A stretch of DNA of 64,000 nt, taken from contig JAUSBR010000004.1 of NCBI GenBank assembly GCA_030651895.1, positions 1 to 64,000 on the forward strand, written 5' to 3'. A program made the position numbers and the translations under genes. The DNA comes from Sideroxyarcus sp. (GTDB taxonomy: Bacteria; Pseudomonadota; Gammaproteobacteria; Burkholderiales; Gallionellaceae). Shown here piece after piece: positions 16,124 to 25,033 of the stretch. Under the pieces are notes generated by a model. That model worked only from the letters and a program-made list of their open reading frames with translations. It searched no databases and was not told where the DNA came from. Position 1 is the stretch's first letter. The number at the start of each line of letters is the position of its first letter.

Positions 16124-16157
16124 CTCAGTACTCAGCACTCGTTACTCAGCACTATCA
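16124..16157. repeat. ACTCAG-type repeat between flgE and flgF
   Basis: Copies of ACTCAGTACTCAGCACTC and GTTACTCAGCACT fill most of the gap and run up to GCACTATCATT, which continues into the flgE stop codon. The same GCACTATCATT junction ends the repeat copy near 36430. Confidence 0.85.
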
Positions 16158-17375
16158 TTAACGCAGGTTCACCAGCGTCTGCAGCACCTGGTCCTGCGTC
16201 TTCACTGTCTGCGCGTTGGCCTGATAGATGCGTTGTGCGGTGATCATGTTCACCAGTTCTGCAGTCAGGTCGACGTTGGAGTCTTCCACCGCCGAAGTCT
16301 GCAAGACACCGAGACTGGCCGAGCCCGGCGAACCGGTCAGCGGCGTGCCCGAGACGGACGACTCCGCCCAGTTGTTGCCGCCCAGCGGCTGCAAGCCCTG
16401 TGCGTTGCTGAAGTTGGACAGCACCACCTGGCCGAGCGTGCGCGTCTGGCCGTTGGAGTAACGGCCGGCGATCACGCCGTCGGAACCGGTGCTGAATCCG
16501 GTCATGCGGCCGGAGGTGTATCCGTCCTGGCTCAGCGAGTTGACGCCGAAGATACCGCCGAATTGCGAGGTGGAGCCAAAGTCGAAACTCAAGGTCTGTG
16601 CTGCCGCACCGGTCGGCGTGAACGACGCGGAAGCGACTGCCGTGGCCGGGGTCAGGATGGTACCGTTGGTGCCGAAAGTCATCGTCGTCAACAGGCCGGT
16701 CGCAGGCGGCACCAGGGCGCCATCAACCGTGAGGTAGGAGCTCCAGGCATTGGTCGCAGTCTTGGCGAAATACACCGAGGCCACGTGGCTACCGCCGAGA
16801 CTGTCGTACACCGTCATCGAGGTGGAGTTGTTGAAGGTCGCCGAGTTGTTCGGGTCGAACACGGGTGCGGCCGGGATGACGGTGGAACGGGAATCGAGAT
16901 TCAGGCCGGCGACGACATTGGCGGTCGGGCTGGGCAACAGGTCGGCCGTGGAGATCAGCAGATCGCCCGGCGTGGTCGCGATGATATTGCCCGCCGCATC
17001 CGGCAGGAATCCGGTCAGCCGGTAACCCTGGCTGGTGACGATGTAGCCGTCCTTGTCCATCTGGAACTGGCCGTTGCGCGAATAGACGATGGAACCGTTG
17101 TCGCTCAGGCGGAAGAAGCCGCTACCACTCACCGCCATGTCCAGCGAATTGTTGGTAACAGTGATGTTGCCCTGGGTGAACTGCTGCGCCACGGTCGCCA
17201 CGCGCACACCGATACCGACCGCGCCGGCACCGCCGAGCGAATTGGCATACACGTCGGCGAACTGCGCCTGCGAAGCCTTGAAGCCGACGGTGTTGGCGTT
17301 GGCGACGTTGTTGCCGATCACATCCAGATTCTTGGATGCTGCATTCAGACCGCTTAATCCCTGTTGGAAACCCAT
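16158..17375 (-). CDS. flgE: flagellar hook protein FlgE
   Basis: Encodes 405 residues. The start MGFQQGLSGLNAASKNLDVIGNNVANANTVGFK and the C-terminus ALGVLQTSAVEDSNVDLTAELVNMITAQRIYQANAQ-like helix are conserved hook ends, with a central FlgE D2 beta domain. It polymerises into the hook under the FlgD cap. Its length is normal. It follows flgD by 47 bp within the same operon. Confidence 0.97.
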   Translation of the reverse strand: MGFQQGLSGLNAASKNLDVIGNNVANANTVGFKASQAQFADVYANSLGGAGAVGIGVRVATVAQQFTQGNITVTNNSLDMAVSGSGFFRLSDNGSIVYSRNGQFQMDKDGYIVTSQGYRLTGFLPDAAGNIIATTPGDLLISTADLLPSPTANVVAGLNLDSRSTVIPAAPVFDPNNSATFNNSTSMTVYDSLGGSHVASVYFAKTATNAWSSYLTVDGALVPPATGLLTTMTFGTNGTILTPATAVASASFTPTGAAAQTLSFDFGSTSQFGGIFGVNSLSQDGYTSGRMTGFSTGSDGVIAGRYSNGQTRTLGQVVLSNFSNAQGLQPLGGNNWAESSVSGTPLTGSPGSASLGVLQTSAVEDSNVDLTAELVNMITAQRIYQANAQTVKTQDQVLQTLVNLR

Positions 17376-17422
17376 GACAACCTCCTGTTAATATCGATCA
17401 CACGCCGAAGACACGACGTTCA

Positions 17423-18076
17423 TCACAAAATCTGCCGTACTGCATCCAGCCCCACATCACCCAGACTACCCATGTTCAGCAGCGGACCGAAGGAAGTCAG
17501 CGAAACACTTTCCACCAGACCGTAAGACAGTGTGGTCGGCGTGGACTTCTTGCCGCTCAGTTCCGCAGAGGCACTGAACTTGTAAGCGCCGTTCGCGACT
17601 GCATCGCCGGCATCATTCTTGCCGTCCCACTGGAAGCCGATGGTGCCGGTATCCTGCGCGCCCAGTTGCAGCGTGCGCACCACATTACCCTCCGCATCGG
17701 TGATTGTCACGGTGACTTTGTCGGCCGGCTGGGTAAGCTCCAGCGCCGCATCCGACTTGCCGTCAAGCACGTTGATCTGCTTGCCCGGCACCAGCGCCGC
17801 ATGGCCGATCATGGAAGCCGCCTGCAGCGATTGCGCGGCGGTCATGCTGTCGCTGAGCGCCTGCACGGTGGCATTCAATTTGTCGATGCCGGTCACGGTG
17901 GAAAGCTGCGCCATCTGTGAGGTCACCTGCGCATTGTCCAGCGGATTGAGCGGGTCCTGATTCTTCATCTGCGTCACCAGCAGCTTGAGGAAACGGTCCT
18001 GGGTGTCGGCCGCCTGCGAAGTCATCGTCGAAGCCTGGGTTGCGGCGGCGGTACTGTTTTGTACTGGTGCGACCAT
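17423..18076 (-). CDS. flgD: hook-capping protein FlgD
   Basis: Encodes 217 residues from the ATG at 18076; the longer open frame upstream overlaps flgC and flgB in another frame and is rejected. The N-terminal half holds the defining FLKLLVTQMKNQDPLNPLDN block and the C-terminal half is the FlgD Ig/tudor-like region with GNVVRTLQLG and QWDGKNDAGD. It guides hook subunit polymerisation and is discarded once the hook is complete. It lies 11 bp after flgC. Confidence 0.96.
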   Translation of the reverse strand: MVAPVQNSTAAATQASTMTSQAADTQDRFLKLLVTQMKNQDPLNPLDNAQVTSQMAQLSTVTGIDKLNATVQALSDSMTAAQSLQAASMIGHAALVPGKQINVLDGKSDAALELTQPADKVTVTITDAEGNVVRTLQLGAQDTGTIGFQWDGKNDAGDAVANGAYKFSASAELSGKKSTPTTLSYGLVESVSLTSFGPLLNMGSLGDVGLDAVRQIL

Positions 18077-18087
18077 GATCTGTCTCC

Positions 18088-18492
18088 TTATTGTCCGATG
18101 GTGAGTGTCTTGAGCAGCAATGTCTTGGAAGTGTTCATCACATCCACGTTGTTCTGGTATGACCGCGATGCCGAGATCATGTTCACCATCTCGTCCACCG
18201 GATTCACGTTGGGCAGGGTCACATAACCCTGCTCGTTGGCCATCGGGTGTTTCGGGTCGTACACCACCTTCATCGGCGAGTTGTCTTCGACCACCTTGGA
18301 TACCTTGACCCCCGCCCCCGGTTGCCCGGCGATGGGGGTGGTCTCGAACACCACTTGCTTGGCCTTGTACGGTTTGCCGTCGGGCCCGGTGGCGCTGTCG
18401 GCATTGGCGAGGTTGCTCGCCACCACATTGAGGCGTTGCGATTGCGCCGTCATGGCGGAACCGGCGATGTTGAATATATTGAATAGAGACAT
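18088..18492 (-). CDS. flgC: proximal rod protein FlgC
   Basis: Encodes 134 residues. [33 protein letters not shown] is the rod N-terminus and [28 protein letters not shown] is the FlgC C-terminus. It is a structural subunit of the proximal rod, exported by the flagellar type III apparatus without a cleavable signal. It lies five bases downstream of flgB. Confidence 0.97.
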   Translation of the reverse strand: MSLFNIFNIAGSAMTAQSQRLNVVASNLANADSATGPDGKPYKAKQVVFETTPIAGQPGAGVKVSKVVEDNSPMKVVYDPKHPMANEQGYVTLPNVNPVDEMVNMISASRSYQNNVDVMNTSKTLLLKTLTIGQ

Positions 18493-18497
18493 GATTG

Positions 18498-18902
18498 TTA
18501 TCCTTGTAATGCGGCCAGTACATCCTTGGCCTTGTCGCTGATGAAGCGGACGCTCGCTTCGTAACGCAGGGCGTTGTCGGCGAACTGCGCGCGCTCCACA
18601 TCCATATCCACGGTGTTGCCGTCGGCGCTCGGCTGCACCGGTTTGCGGTACATCACCGGTGCTCCCATCACGGTCTCGCCCGCCGCACCGGACAGATGCC
18701 CCGGCGCCGTCTTCGCTACCGTCAGCGCCGCGCCGCTGCCTTGCAGGGCGCCTTTCATGGCGCTGGTGAAATCGATATCCCTGGCCTTGTAGTTGGGCGT
18801 GTCGGCATTGGCGATGTTGGAAGCGATCAACTCCTGCCGCGTCGCGCGCAGGTTCAATGCTGTCTGGTGAAAGCGGAACATATCGTCTATGCTGTTACTC
18901 AT
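18498..18902 (-). CDS. flgB: proximal rod protein FlgB
   Basis: Encodes 134 residues, with [41 protein letters not shown] near the start, the FlgB signature. It is the first gene of the minus-strand flgB-J operon. About 130 bp separate it from the divergent flgA, and the middle-class promoters of both operons should lie there, although I could not identify clear -10/-35 elements or FlhDC boxes by eye. Confidence 0.97.
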   Translation of the reverse strand: MSNSIDDMFRFHQTALNLRATRQELIASNIANADTPNYKARDIDFTSAMKGALQGSGAALTVAKTAPGHLSGAAGETVMGAPVMYRKPVQPSADGNTVDMDVERAQFADNALRYEASVRFISDKAKDVLAALQG

Positions 18903-19036
18903 CTTGCCCTCCTGCTCGCCTGTTAGGACTTTTCATGGATTGCATACTAATCAGGGCCAGTCACCAGCCATCTGCCGAATAAGGGTGAAAACCCGCCTTA
19001 TTTCCCCCTTTGGAAAAACCCATTCAGTTCCACAAT

Positions 19037-19729
19037 ATGGCCATGAAAAACCGCATTCCCTTATTGCTGATGCTGTTTGTGCTGTTTGCCCCGCCCGCCC
19101 CGGCTGCGGTGCCGCAAAGCCATGAGCGCATACGCGAGGCTGCGCTCACTTACGCGCAGGCCCAGTCGCAGTCCCTGCCCGGCAAGGTCAGCATCCAGAT
19201 CGGCGAGATCGACCCGCGCACCGTGTTGCGCGCCTGTGCCGCGCTTGAAGCCTTTACCCCCAGCGGCTCGCAAATGATCGGCAAGACCAGCATCGGCGTG
19301 CGCTGCAATGAACAGCCGGGCTGGACCCTGTTCGTGCAGGCGAACATCCGCGTCACCGCGACCCTGCTGGTCGCCAACCGCCCGCTGTCGCAGAACACCG
19401 TGTTGGGCGAGAACGATTTTTCGCTGCAAAGCGGCGAGCTGGGACAGCCCGGCATCCTTACCGACCCGGCACAAGCGATCGGCAAGACGCTCAAGTTCGG
19501 CATCGGCGCGGGACAGGTATTGCGGCAGGATATGTTGCGTTCGCCCTTCGTGGTGACCCAGAACCAGACGGTCGAAGTGCGGGTGCACGGCAAGGGATTC
19601 GCCGTCCGCGCGAGCGGACAGGCGCTAAACAACGGCGCCGAAGGCCAGAATGTGCAGGTGCGCATGGCTTCCGGCCAAGTGGTCAACGGCGCGGCAACCA
19701 AGGACGGCAGTGTGGATGTCCGCCCCTGA
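19037..19729 (+). CDS. flgA: P-ring assembly chaperone FlgA
   Basis: Encodes 230 residues if the ATG at 19037 is used; ATG 19043 and TTG 19010 are alternatives, and none has a clear ribosome-binding site. A signal peptide (KNRIPLLLMLFVLFAPPAPAA) is followed by a SAF-type C-terminal domain with VANRPLSQNTVLGENDFSLQ and the ending GQVVNGAATKDGSVDV. It helps FlgI assemble in the periplasm. It is divergent from flgB, the common arrangement in proteobacteria. Confidence 0.93.
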   Translation: MAMKNRIPLLLMLFVLFAPPAPAAVPQSHERIREAALTYAQAQSQSLPGKVSIQIGEIDPRTVLRACAALEAFTPSGSQMIGKTSIGVRCNEQPGWTLFVQANIRVTATLLVANRPLSQNTVLGENDFSLQSGELGQPGILTDPAQAIGKTLKFGIGAGQVLRQDMLRSPFVVTQNQTVEVRVHGKGFAVRASGQALNNGAEGQNVQVRMASGQVVNGAATKDGSVDVRP

Positions 19730-19765
19730 GACGACTATAATGCGCGCCAATTATCGATAGCACCC

Positions 19766-19792
19766 TAAAGTTTCTCCCGGTTGGGCCGATGT
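19766..19792 (+). promoter_or_regulatory. sigma-28 (FliA) promoter of flgMN
   Basis: TAAAGTTT (19766-19773), an 11-bp spacer, then GCCGATGT (19785-19792) match the FliA consensus closely. It lies in the flgA-flgM gap and reads into flgM, so the anti-sigma factor is under control of the sigma factor it inhibits, as in enterics. Confidence 0.9.
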
Positions 19793-19829
19793 AGTGCTTA
19801 ACCGAGCCAGTGAAAAGGGGAATACCCAA

Positions 19830-20147
19830 ATGAAGATCGAAAAAACAAGCAAACCGCTGCCCACCTCTCCGATCGGAGAGGCCACCGCGCGTAATCCGGC
19901 AGCACGCCCCGCCAGTACGCAGACTTCCGCAATCGGCAATAGCGGAACCAGCGTGCATCTGGGTTCGACTACCGCGCAGTTGCGCAGCATGGAAACCAGC
20001 ATCGCCAGCACACCGCTGGTCGATATCCACAAGGTCGCCGAGATCAAGCAGGCCATCAGCGAGGGCCGCTTCCAGGTGAACTCCGGTGTCGTCGCCGACC
20101 GCCTGCTCGATACCGTGCGCGAACTGATCACCGCGAGCAAGCATTGA
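19830..20147 (+). CDS. flgM: anti-sigma-28 factor FlgM
   Basis: Encodes 105 residues from ATG 19830, which has AAAAGGGGA upstream; the frame opens further upstream but without support. The start MKIEKTSKPLP and the C-terminal half (VDIHKVAEIKQAISEGRFQVNSGVVADRLLDTVRELI) fit FlgM, whose C-terminal helices bind FliA. It keeps FliA inactive until the hook is complete and FlgM is exported. A sigma-28 promoter lies 38 bp upstream. Confidence 0.94.
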   Translation: MKIEKTSKPLPTSPIGEATARNPAARPASTQTSAIGNSGTSVHLGSTTAQLRSMETSIASTPLVDIHKVAEIKQAISEGRFQVNSGVVADRLLDTVRELITASKH

Positions 20148-20617
20148 CCGATACCCGAACGCCCCCTTCCACGACAGAATTCCTGTCCAACCTGAACGAC
20201 GAATGCGCAGCACTGAGCGCATTCGTCGTTTTGCTTGAAGACGAGCAACGCACCCTGCTGGGCCAGCACAGCGAAGCCTTGCTGCAACTGGCCGAAGCCA
20301 AGATACAACTGACCAACAAGATCGCCACCCTGTCGGAGACCCGCAGGCGCTTCCTGCCCGAAGGCACACGCGACACGGTGGAATGGCTGAAGAAGAACGC
20401 CCCGCAGGGACTGCCGAAATGGCACGAGGCAAGACAATTGGCCGCACACGCCCACCGCCTCAACCAGACCAACGGCGAACTGATCCAGATCAAACTGCGT
20501 TACAACCAGCAAGCCCTCGGCGTCCTGTTCGGCGCCGCGCAAAACGCCGCCGGCCTTTACGGCGCCGACGGCCAGACCAGCCTGCCCAACAGCAGCCGCA
20601 CGCTCGGCAGCGTCTAA
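20144..20617 (+). CDS. flgN: flagellar export chaperone FlgN
   Basis: Encodes 157 residues from a TTG start that overlaps the flgM stop (TTGA), a coupling that makes the rare start credible; no better start exists nearby. The protein is an all-helical, Gln/Leu-rich chaperone with the FlgN pattern (L..E..AL..FV.LLEDEQ..LLGQ and later NGELIQIKLRYNQQAL). It binds FlgK and FlgL for export by the type III apparatus. It converges on motD with almost no intergenic space. Confidence 0.9.
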   Translation: MTDTRTPPSTTEFLSNLNDECAALSAFVVLLEDEQRTLLGQHSEALLQLAEAKIQLTNKIATLSETRRRFLPEGTRDTVEWLKKNAPQGLPKWHEARQLAAHAHRLNQTNGELIQIKLRYNQQALGVLFGAAQNAAGLYGADGQTSLPNSSRTLGSV

Positions 20618-20623
20618 ATAATC

Positions 20624-21400
20624 CTATTGCTGTTCGGTCGAGACCGGAGCCGGCTCCGTCTCGGGCTCAGGTGTGAGCACAGTGATGGTCACGCGCCGGT
20701 TACGCGTGCGACCTTCGGGAGTGTCGTTGGAAAGTACGGGACGATTATCGGCCGCGCCTTTGGCGGTCAGGCGTTTGGCGACGATACCCTGCTCGATGAA
20801 CAGACGCACCACGCTGCTGGCGCGCGCCGATGACAGCTCCCAGTTGGAGGGGAATTGGGCGGTGCTGATGGGCTGGTTGTCGGTGTGTCCTTCGACTTCG
20901 ATGGCAAATTCCTCGGCGGCCAGTTGTTTGGCGACAGCGGCCAGCGTCTGCCGCGCCTCAGCCTGCAGTGCCGCTTCGCCCACGTTGAACAGTGCGCTGG
21001 CGTTGATCTCCAGTTCGACACCGCGTCCGGTCTGCGAGACGTTCATCTGTCCCTTCTTCACGAACTCGGCCATGGATTGGTCGAGGTTCCTGGCCAGGTT
21101 CTGCATGCGCTCGTTCTGTTTGCGCTGTTTCTCGGCCAGGCGCGCGTTGCGGCGGTCGACCAGGGATTTGAAATACATCTCCTGTTCGCTGAGCTGAATG
21201 GACGAGCCTTCGCCCGCCTTGCCGTTGCTGCCGAAGGCCTGGTTGACGGCGACGCTGAAGACTTTGTACTTGCCCTCGTTGACCGAAGAGATGCCGTACA
21301 TCACCACAAAGAAAGCGAACAACAAAGTGATGAAGTCGGCGTAGGAGACCATCCAGCGCTCGTGATTGTCGTGCTCGGGTCTTTTCGGACGGCGCGCCAT
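20624..21400 (-). CDS. motD: flagellar stator protein MotD (MotB-like)
   Basis: Encodes 258 residues. One transmembrane helix (about 17-38) holds the proton-channel aspartate D22 in SYADFITLLFAFFVVMY. The C-terminal OmpA-like domain, with VEGHTDNQPIS and NWELSSARA, anchors the stator to peptidoglycan. A basic start and a Pro/Glu tail are normal variants. It pairs with MotC, one base upstream, giving a second stator besides MotAB at 50-52 kb. Confidence 0.93.
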   Translation of the reverse strand: MARRPKRPEHDNHERWMVSYADFITLLFAFFVVMYGISSVNEGKYKVFSVAVNQAFGSNGKAGEGSSIQLSEQEMYFKSLVDRRNARLAEKQRKQNERMQNLARNLDQSMAEFVKKGQMNVSQTGRGVELEINASALFNVGEAALQAEARQTLAAVAKQLAAEEFAIEVEGHTDNQPISTAQFPSNWELSSARASSVVRLFIEQGIVAKRLTAKGAADNRPVLSNDTPEGRTRNRRVTITVLTPEPETEPAPVSTEQQ

Positions 21401-21401
21401 T

Positions 21402-22145
21402 TCAGGACGGGATGTAGCCCTTGAGTTTGTTTTCGATGAAGCGCGGGTTCTCGGCGTTGGCGATCATGCACAGACCGTCGATGAGCATCTCGCGCATGTT
21501 GACCTGCTCCTGGATAAGTATCTTCAGCTTGCCCGCGATGGGCAGGAACAGCAGGTTGGCGGAACCCACGCCATAGATGGTGGCGATGAAGGCGACCGCG
21601 ATGCCCGCACCCAGCTTGGCCGGTTCGCCCAGACTCTGCATCACGTGGACCAGCCCCAGCACCGCACCGAGAATACCGATGGTCGGCGCATAACCGGCTG
21701 CCGCTTCCCACACCCGCGCGGCCTGCCAGCGCACGGTCTCCCAGCTTTGCAGTTCAATGTCCATGATCTCGCGGATCTTCTCGGCACTGTTGCCGTCGAC
21801 CAGCAGTTGCAGGCCTTTGCGCACGAAGGGGTCTTCGATGTTCTTGAGTTGCGCTTCGAGCGCAAGAATGCCGTCTTTGCGGGAGACACTGCCCCAGGCG
21901 GTGATCTGATAGCTCAGCTTCTGGATATCGACGACGGGGGTGACGAACACCCATGCCGCCATCTTCATGCCGGTGACGAAGACCCGGGCCGGGTGTTGCA
22001 GCATCACCGCGCCGATGGTGCCGCCGAATACGATGAAGAATGCGGCCAACTGCATCAGCACATTGACCGAACCGCCTTCCAGCAGTTGCCCGCCGAGGAT
22101 GCCGACGACTGCAACCAGAATGCCGAACAGGCTGAGCTTGTCCAT
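21402..22145 (-). CDS. motC: flagellar stator protein MotC (MotA-like)
   Basis: Encodes 247 residues from ATG 22145; longer in-frame sequence upstream belongs to fliA in another frame. Four transmembrane helices and the conserved cytoplasmic loop (FVRKGLQLLVDGNSAEKIREIMDIE) fit the MotA/TolQ/ExbB family, as do GYAPTIGILGAVLGLVHVM and FIATIYGVGSANLLFLPIAGKLK. It forms the ion-channel ring with MotD. The start overlaps the fliA stop (TGATG), so stator and sigma factor are cotranscribed. Confidence 0.94.
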   Translation of the reverse strand: MDKLSLFGILVAVVGILGGQLLEGGSVNVLMQLAAFFIVFGGTIGAVMLQHPARVFVTGMKMAAWVFVTPVVDIQKLSYQITAWGSVSRKDGILALEAQLKNIEDPFVRKGLQLLVDGNSAEKIREIMDIELQSWETVRWQAARVWEAAAGYAPTIGILGAVLGLVHVMQSLGEPAKLGAGIAVAFIATIYGVGSANLLFLPIAGKLKILIQEQVNMREMLIDGLCMIANAENPRFIENKLKGYIPS

Positions 22146-22888
22146 CAGTGCCCCTTCATCGAGGCACGCAGTCGCGCCACCGCCTGGGTGTGCAACTGGC
22201 ACACGCGCGATTCTGACACGCCCATCACTTCACCGATCTCGCGCAGATTCATATCCTGTTCATAGTGCATGCCCATCAACTGGCGCTCGCGATCGGGCAG
22301 GCGCTCGATAGCCTTGATCAGCGCCTCGCGGAAGCGTTCATCCTGCAAAAGTTCGAGCGGGTTGCTGTCGCTGTCGAATTCGAAGCGATCGAAGAAGTCT
22401 TCGTCGCCCTCGCCGTGAAAATCCTCGTAATAGATCAGTTGCGCGCCGCGCGCCTCCTGCAGCAACTGCTGATATTCCGGCAGCGCGACGCCCAGTTCCT
22501 TGGCGATCTCGGTCTCGCTGGGTTTGCCGCCCAGTTTCTGCTGCAGACGGCTGATGGCGCTCTCGATTTTGCGCATGTCGCGGCGCATGCTGCGCGGCAA
22601 CCAGTCGGCACCGCGCAACTCGTCCAGCATGGCACCGCGGATACGCTGTGCCGCATAGGTTTCGAACTGCGCGCCGCGCAGTTCGTCGTAACGGCTTGCC
22701 GCGTCGAGCAAACCCATCATGCCAGCCTGAATAAGGTCATCCACTTCTACACTGCCGGGAAGTTTGAGCATCATGTGATGGGCGATACGCTTCACCAGGT
22801 GGGCGTATTCCTTGAGGCACTCTTCTTTGTCGCTCAATCCGTTCGGCGTGTACATGGCCTTCGTCTTCAGGTTGGTGGCGATTCTCAT
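22145..22888 (-). CDS. fliA: flagellar sigma factor FliA (sigma-28)
   Basis: Encodes 247 residues. Region 2 shows LVKRIAHHMMLKLP..VEVDDLIQAGMMGLLDA and FETYAAQRIRGAMLDELR, followed by region 3 and by region 4 with ALIKAIERLPDRERQLMGMHYEQDMNLREIGEVMGVSESRVCQLH. It directs polymerase to late flagellar promoters; three to four good matches are present here (flgM, flgK, motA and upstream of flhD). Its start overlaps the flhG stop (ATGA), which supports 22888; Met at 22855 is an alternative. Confidence 0.96.
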   Translation of the reverse strand: MRIATNLKTKAMYTPNGLSDKEECLKEYAHLVKRIAHHMMLKLPGSVEVDDLIQAGMMGLLDAASRYDELRGAQFETYAAQRIRGAMLDELRGADWLPRSMRRDMRKIESAISRLQQKLGGKPSETEIAKELGVALPEYQQLLQEARGAQLIYYEDFHGEGDEDFFDRFEFDSDSNPLELLQDERFREALIKAIERLPDRERQLMGMHYEQDMNLREIGEVMGVSESRVCQLHTQAVARLRASMKGH

Positions 22889-23775
22889 GTGATGGTCGCC
22901 ATTCTATTGTTCGTCGGGCGCGCTTGCCGCATCAGGCGCTGCATCACGCTGCCCAGCACATCATGCCCCTCACCCGTCGCCACAGGTGCACGCAGCAGCC
23001 CCTGGGCGACCTCGCGTATTGCATACGAGGAAGGTGCGGCCGGGAACGCCTCGGTCACCGGACGCCCCAATTGTGTCGCACGTTTGAGCTTTTCATCAAC
23101 CGGAATATGGCCCAGATATTCCAGATGCACCTGCAGGTGCCGCCGCGCGACGCCCGCCATGTTGTCAAAAACCGCCAGCGCCTCGCGTTCGCTGTCGACC
23201 TTGTTGACCACGATGTCGAACGCCTGCCTGCCATTATGCATCGCCATCTGCTTGAGCAAGGTATAACTTTCGGTGATGCCGCTGCTGGTGGCGTTGAGCA
23301 CCAGCAGTAAGGGCTCGTCGCCGGACAGGCTGGCGCAGACCGAATGTCCGGCGCGTGCCGCATCGACCAGCACCACATCCATATCCTTCGCGGCCGCACT
23401 GAGAGATACCAGCAGTCTTTCGCGTTGCTTCTCGTCCAGTTTGGGCAGACTCTGGATCGCCCGCGCCACCGGCAATACACGCACCCCCTGGCTGCCGTGC
23501 AGGATCACATCCTGCCAGGTCGATTCACCCCGCACCACATTGAGCAGATCATGGCGTACTTTCAAGGCCAGCGTGTTGGCCACGTTGTCGTGCGAAAGGT
23601 TCTCGTCCAGCACCAGCACATCCTTGCCGGAATTGCCCAATACCGCCGCCAGGTTCACCACGATGCTGGTCGCGCCGAGTCCGTCGCGCGCACCGACAAC
23701 GGTGACCACACGCGAGCTGGAACGTGCCAGCAGACGCCGCAGGCCGGCCGCTTGATCCTGGACATTAGATCGCAT
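22885..23775 (-). CDS. flhG: FlhG/FleN-type flagellar number regulator, degenerate ATP site
   Basis: Encodes 296 residues from ATG 23775. The fold is MinD/ParA-like (SIMIBI) with VVTVVGARDGLGATSIVVNLAAVL at the P-loop, LDENLSHDNV at switch I and VVLVDAARAG at switch II. The two lysines of the deviant Walker A motif (KGGxxKT) are both replaced. In the family it limits flagellar number and antagonises FlhF; here ATP binding may be impaired or changed. The start lies inside the end of flhF (11-bp overlap) and the stop overlaps the fliA start. Confidence 0.9.
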   Translation of the reverse strand: MRSNVQDQAAGLRRLLARSSSRVVTVVGARDGLGATSIVVNLAAVLGNSGKDVLVLDENLSHDNVANTLALKVRHDLLNVVRGESTWQDVILHGSQGVRVLPVARAIQSLPKLDEKQRERLLVSLSAAAKDMDVVLVDAARAGHSVCASLSGDEPLLLVLNATSSGITESYTLLKQMAMHNGRQAFDIVVNKVDSEREALAVFDNMAGVARRHLQVHLEYLGHIPVDEKLKRATQLGRPVTEAFPAAPSSYAIREVAQGLLRAPVATGEGHDVLGSVMQRLMRQARPTNNRMATIT

Positions 23776-25033
23776 ATTGCCCCCGAATCGTCTGTGCGTT
23801 ACCCATCCCGGCCATGAAATTCGGCAATTCGGCTTCCGGCATGTCGAACGCGGCCGCAGTCTTGCCCACATCCTTGAACAGGCGGTGCAACAGGTATTCC
23901 AGGTTCACTTCGTGCAGGTCTTCCGGCACGCGCTGGCCGCTGGCGATGTAATGCATGTTCAGTTTGTGGCGCACCACCACATCCAGCACCGTGCCCAGCG
24001 TCACCGCTTCGTCCAGCTTGGTCGGGATGCAGCCGATCACGCCGCTGCCGCCGTACATCTTGACCACATCATCCAGCGTGCTGCCGGAACTGGTGGCGTT
24101 GAGCAACAGCAGACGCTGCACGCCCACATCGTCGAACATCTGCGCCTGCTCGGCCACGCGGCTGTCGCGCTGGCCCACGCCCATGGTGTCGATGATGACC
24201 AGATGCTTGTGCTTCAGGCCGGACAGGGTGAGTTTCAGGTCTTCGGTGTCGCGCACGGCATGCACCGACACGCCGAGGATCTTGCCGTATATCTTCAATT
24301 GTTCGTGCGCGCCGATACGGTAGCTGTCGGTGGTCACCAGCGCAACCTTGTCGGCGCCGTAGCGCACCACGGCGCGTGCCGCCAGTTTGGCGGTGGTGGT
24401 GGTCTTGCCGACGCCGGTGGGACCGACCAGCGCATACACGCCGCCGCGGGTGACCACATCTTCCTGCAAAGTCGCGACACGCAGGTTGTGCGCCAGCGCG
24501 CGGCGCAGCCAGTCGAGGCCGCCCTTGGCCGGGCTCTTTTCCAGCAACTGGCGCGACAGCACCGGGCTGAAACCGACGTTGAGCATGTCGCGCAGCAGTG
24601 CACCGCGTTCCGGATCGTGTTGCTGCATGTCCGCCCAGGACATGCGCGCCATCTGTTCCTGCATCAGGTTACGCATGGTCTTGATCTCGGACAGCAGCGA
24701 CTGCTGTTCAGCGCCGGCGTTAACGCTCTCGCGGGCCACGCTTTCGCGTTTGCTGTTCGCTTCCAGCACTTTGGCGCCCAGCGCCGCGGCCTGGTTGGCG
24801 CCCTGCACGCTGAGCGTGCCGCTGCCTTGCGGCTTGGCTGTGTTGCCGGGAAGGCGCGTCTCGCCCACGCGCGTCTCGCTCAGATGCGCCAGCTCGGCAC
24901 CGGCCATGGCCACGATCTCAACGCCTTCCGGCACTTTGCGGTTGGACAGGATCACGGCGTCTGCACCGAGTTCGACACGGACCAGCTTGAGTGCGTCACG
25001 CGAACTGGCTGCGATGAATTTTCTGGCTTTCAT
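23765..25033 (-). CDS. flhF: SRP-type GTPase FlhF
   Basis: Encodes 422 residues. The N-terminus (MKARKFIAASSRDALKLVRVELGADAVILSNRKV) is FlhF-specific and followed by a variable linker, then an NG GTPase domain with GPTGVGKTTTTAKLAAR (G1), VTTDSYRIGAHEQLKIY and VIIDTMGVGQRD (G3) and IPTKLDEA (G4). It places the flagellum, usually at a pole, and works against FlhG. It follows flhA with a 4-bp overlap and is itself followed by flhG, the conserved order. Confidence 0.96.
   Translation of the reverse strand: MKARKFIAASSRDALKLVRVELGADAVILSNRKVPEGVEIVAMAGAELAHLSETRVGETRLPGNTAKPQGSGTLSVQGANQAAALGAKVLEANSKRESVARESVNAGAEQQSLLSEIKTMRNLMQEQMARMSWADMQQHDPERGALLRDMLNVGFSPVLSRQLLEKSPAKGGLDWLRRALAHNLRVATLQEDVVTRGGVYALVGPTGVGKTTTTAKLAARAVVRYGADKVALVTTDSYRIGAHEQLKIYGKILGVSVHAVRDTEDLKLTLSGLKHKHLVIIDTMGVGQRDSRVAEQAQMFDDVGVQRLLLLNATSSGSTLDDVVKMYGGSGVIGCIPTKLDEAVTLGTVLDVVVRHKLNMHYIASGQRVPEDLHEVNLEYLLHRLFKDVGKTAAAFDMPEAELPNFMAGMGNAQTIRGQYAI

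Noticed and set aside
17423-18601. Longer 392-residue FlgD
   Set aside because: The first 175 residues read flgC and flgB in another frame; the family start is at 18076.
18903-19036. Sigma-54 promoter in the flgB-flgA gap
   Set aside because: GG and GC dinucleotides at the right distance occur (about 18954-18970) but without TTGC at -12; presence of FlhDC also predicts sigma-70 control.
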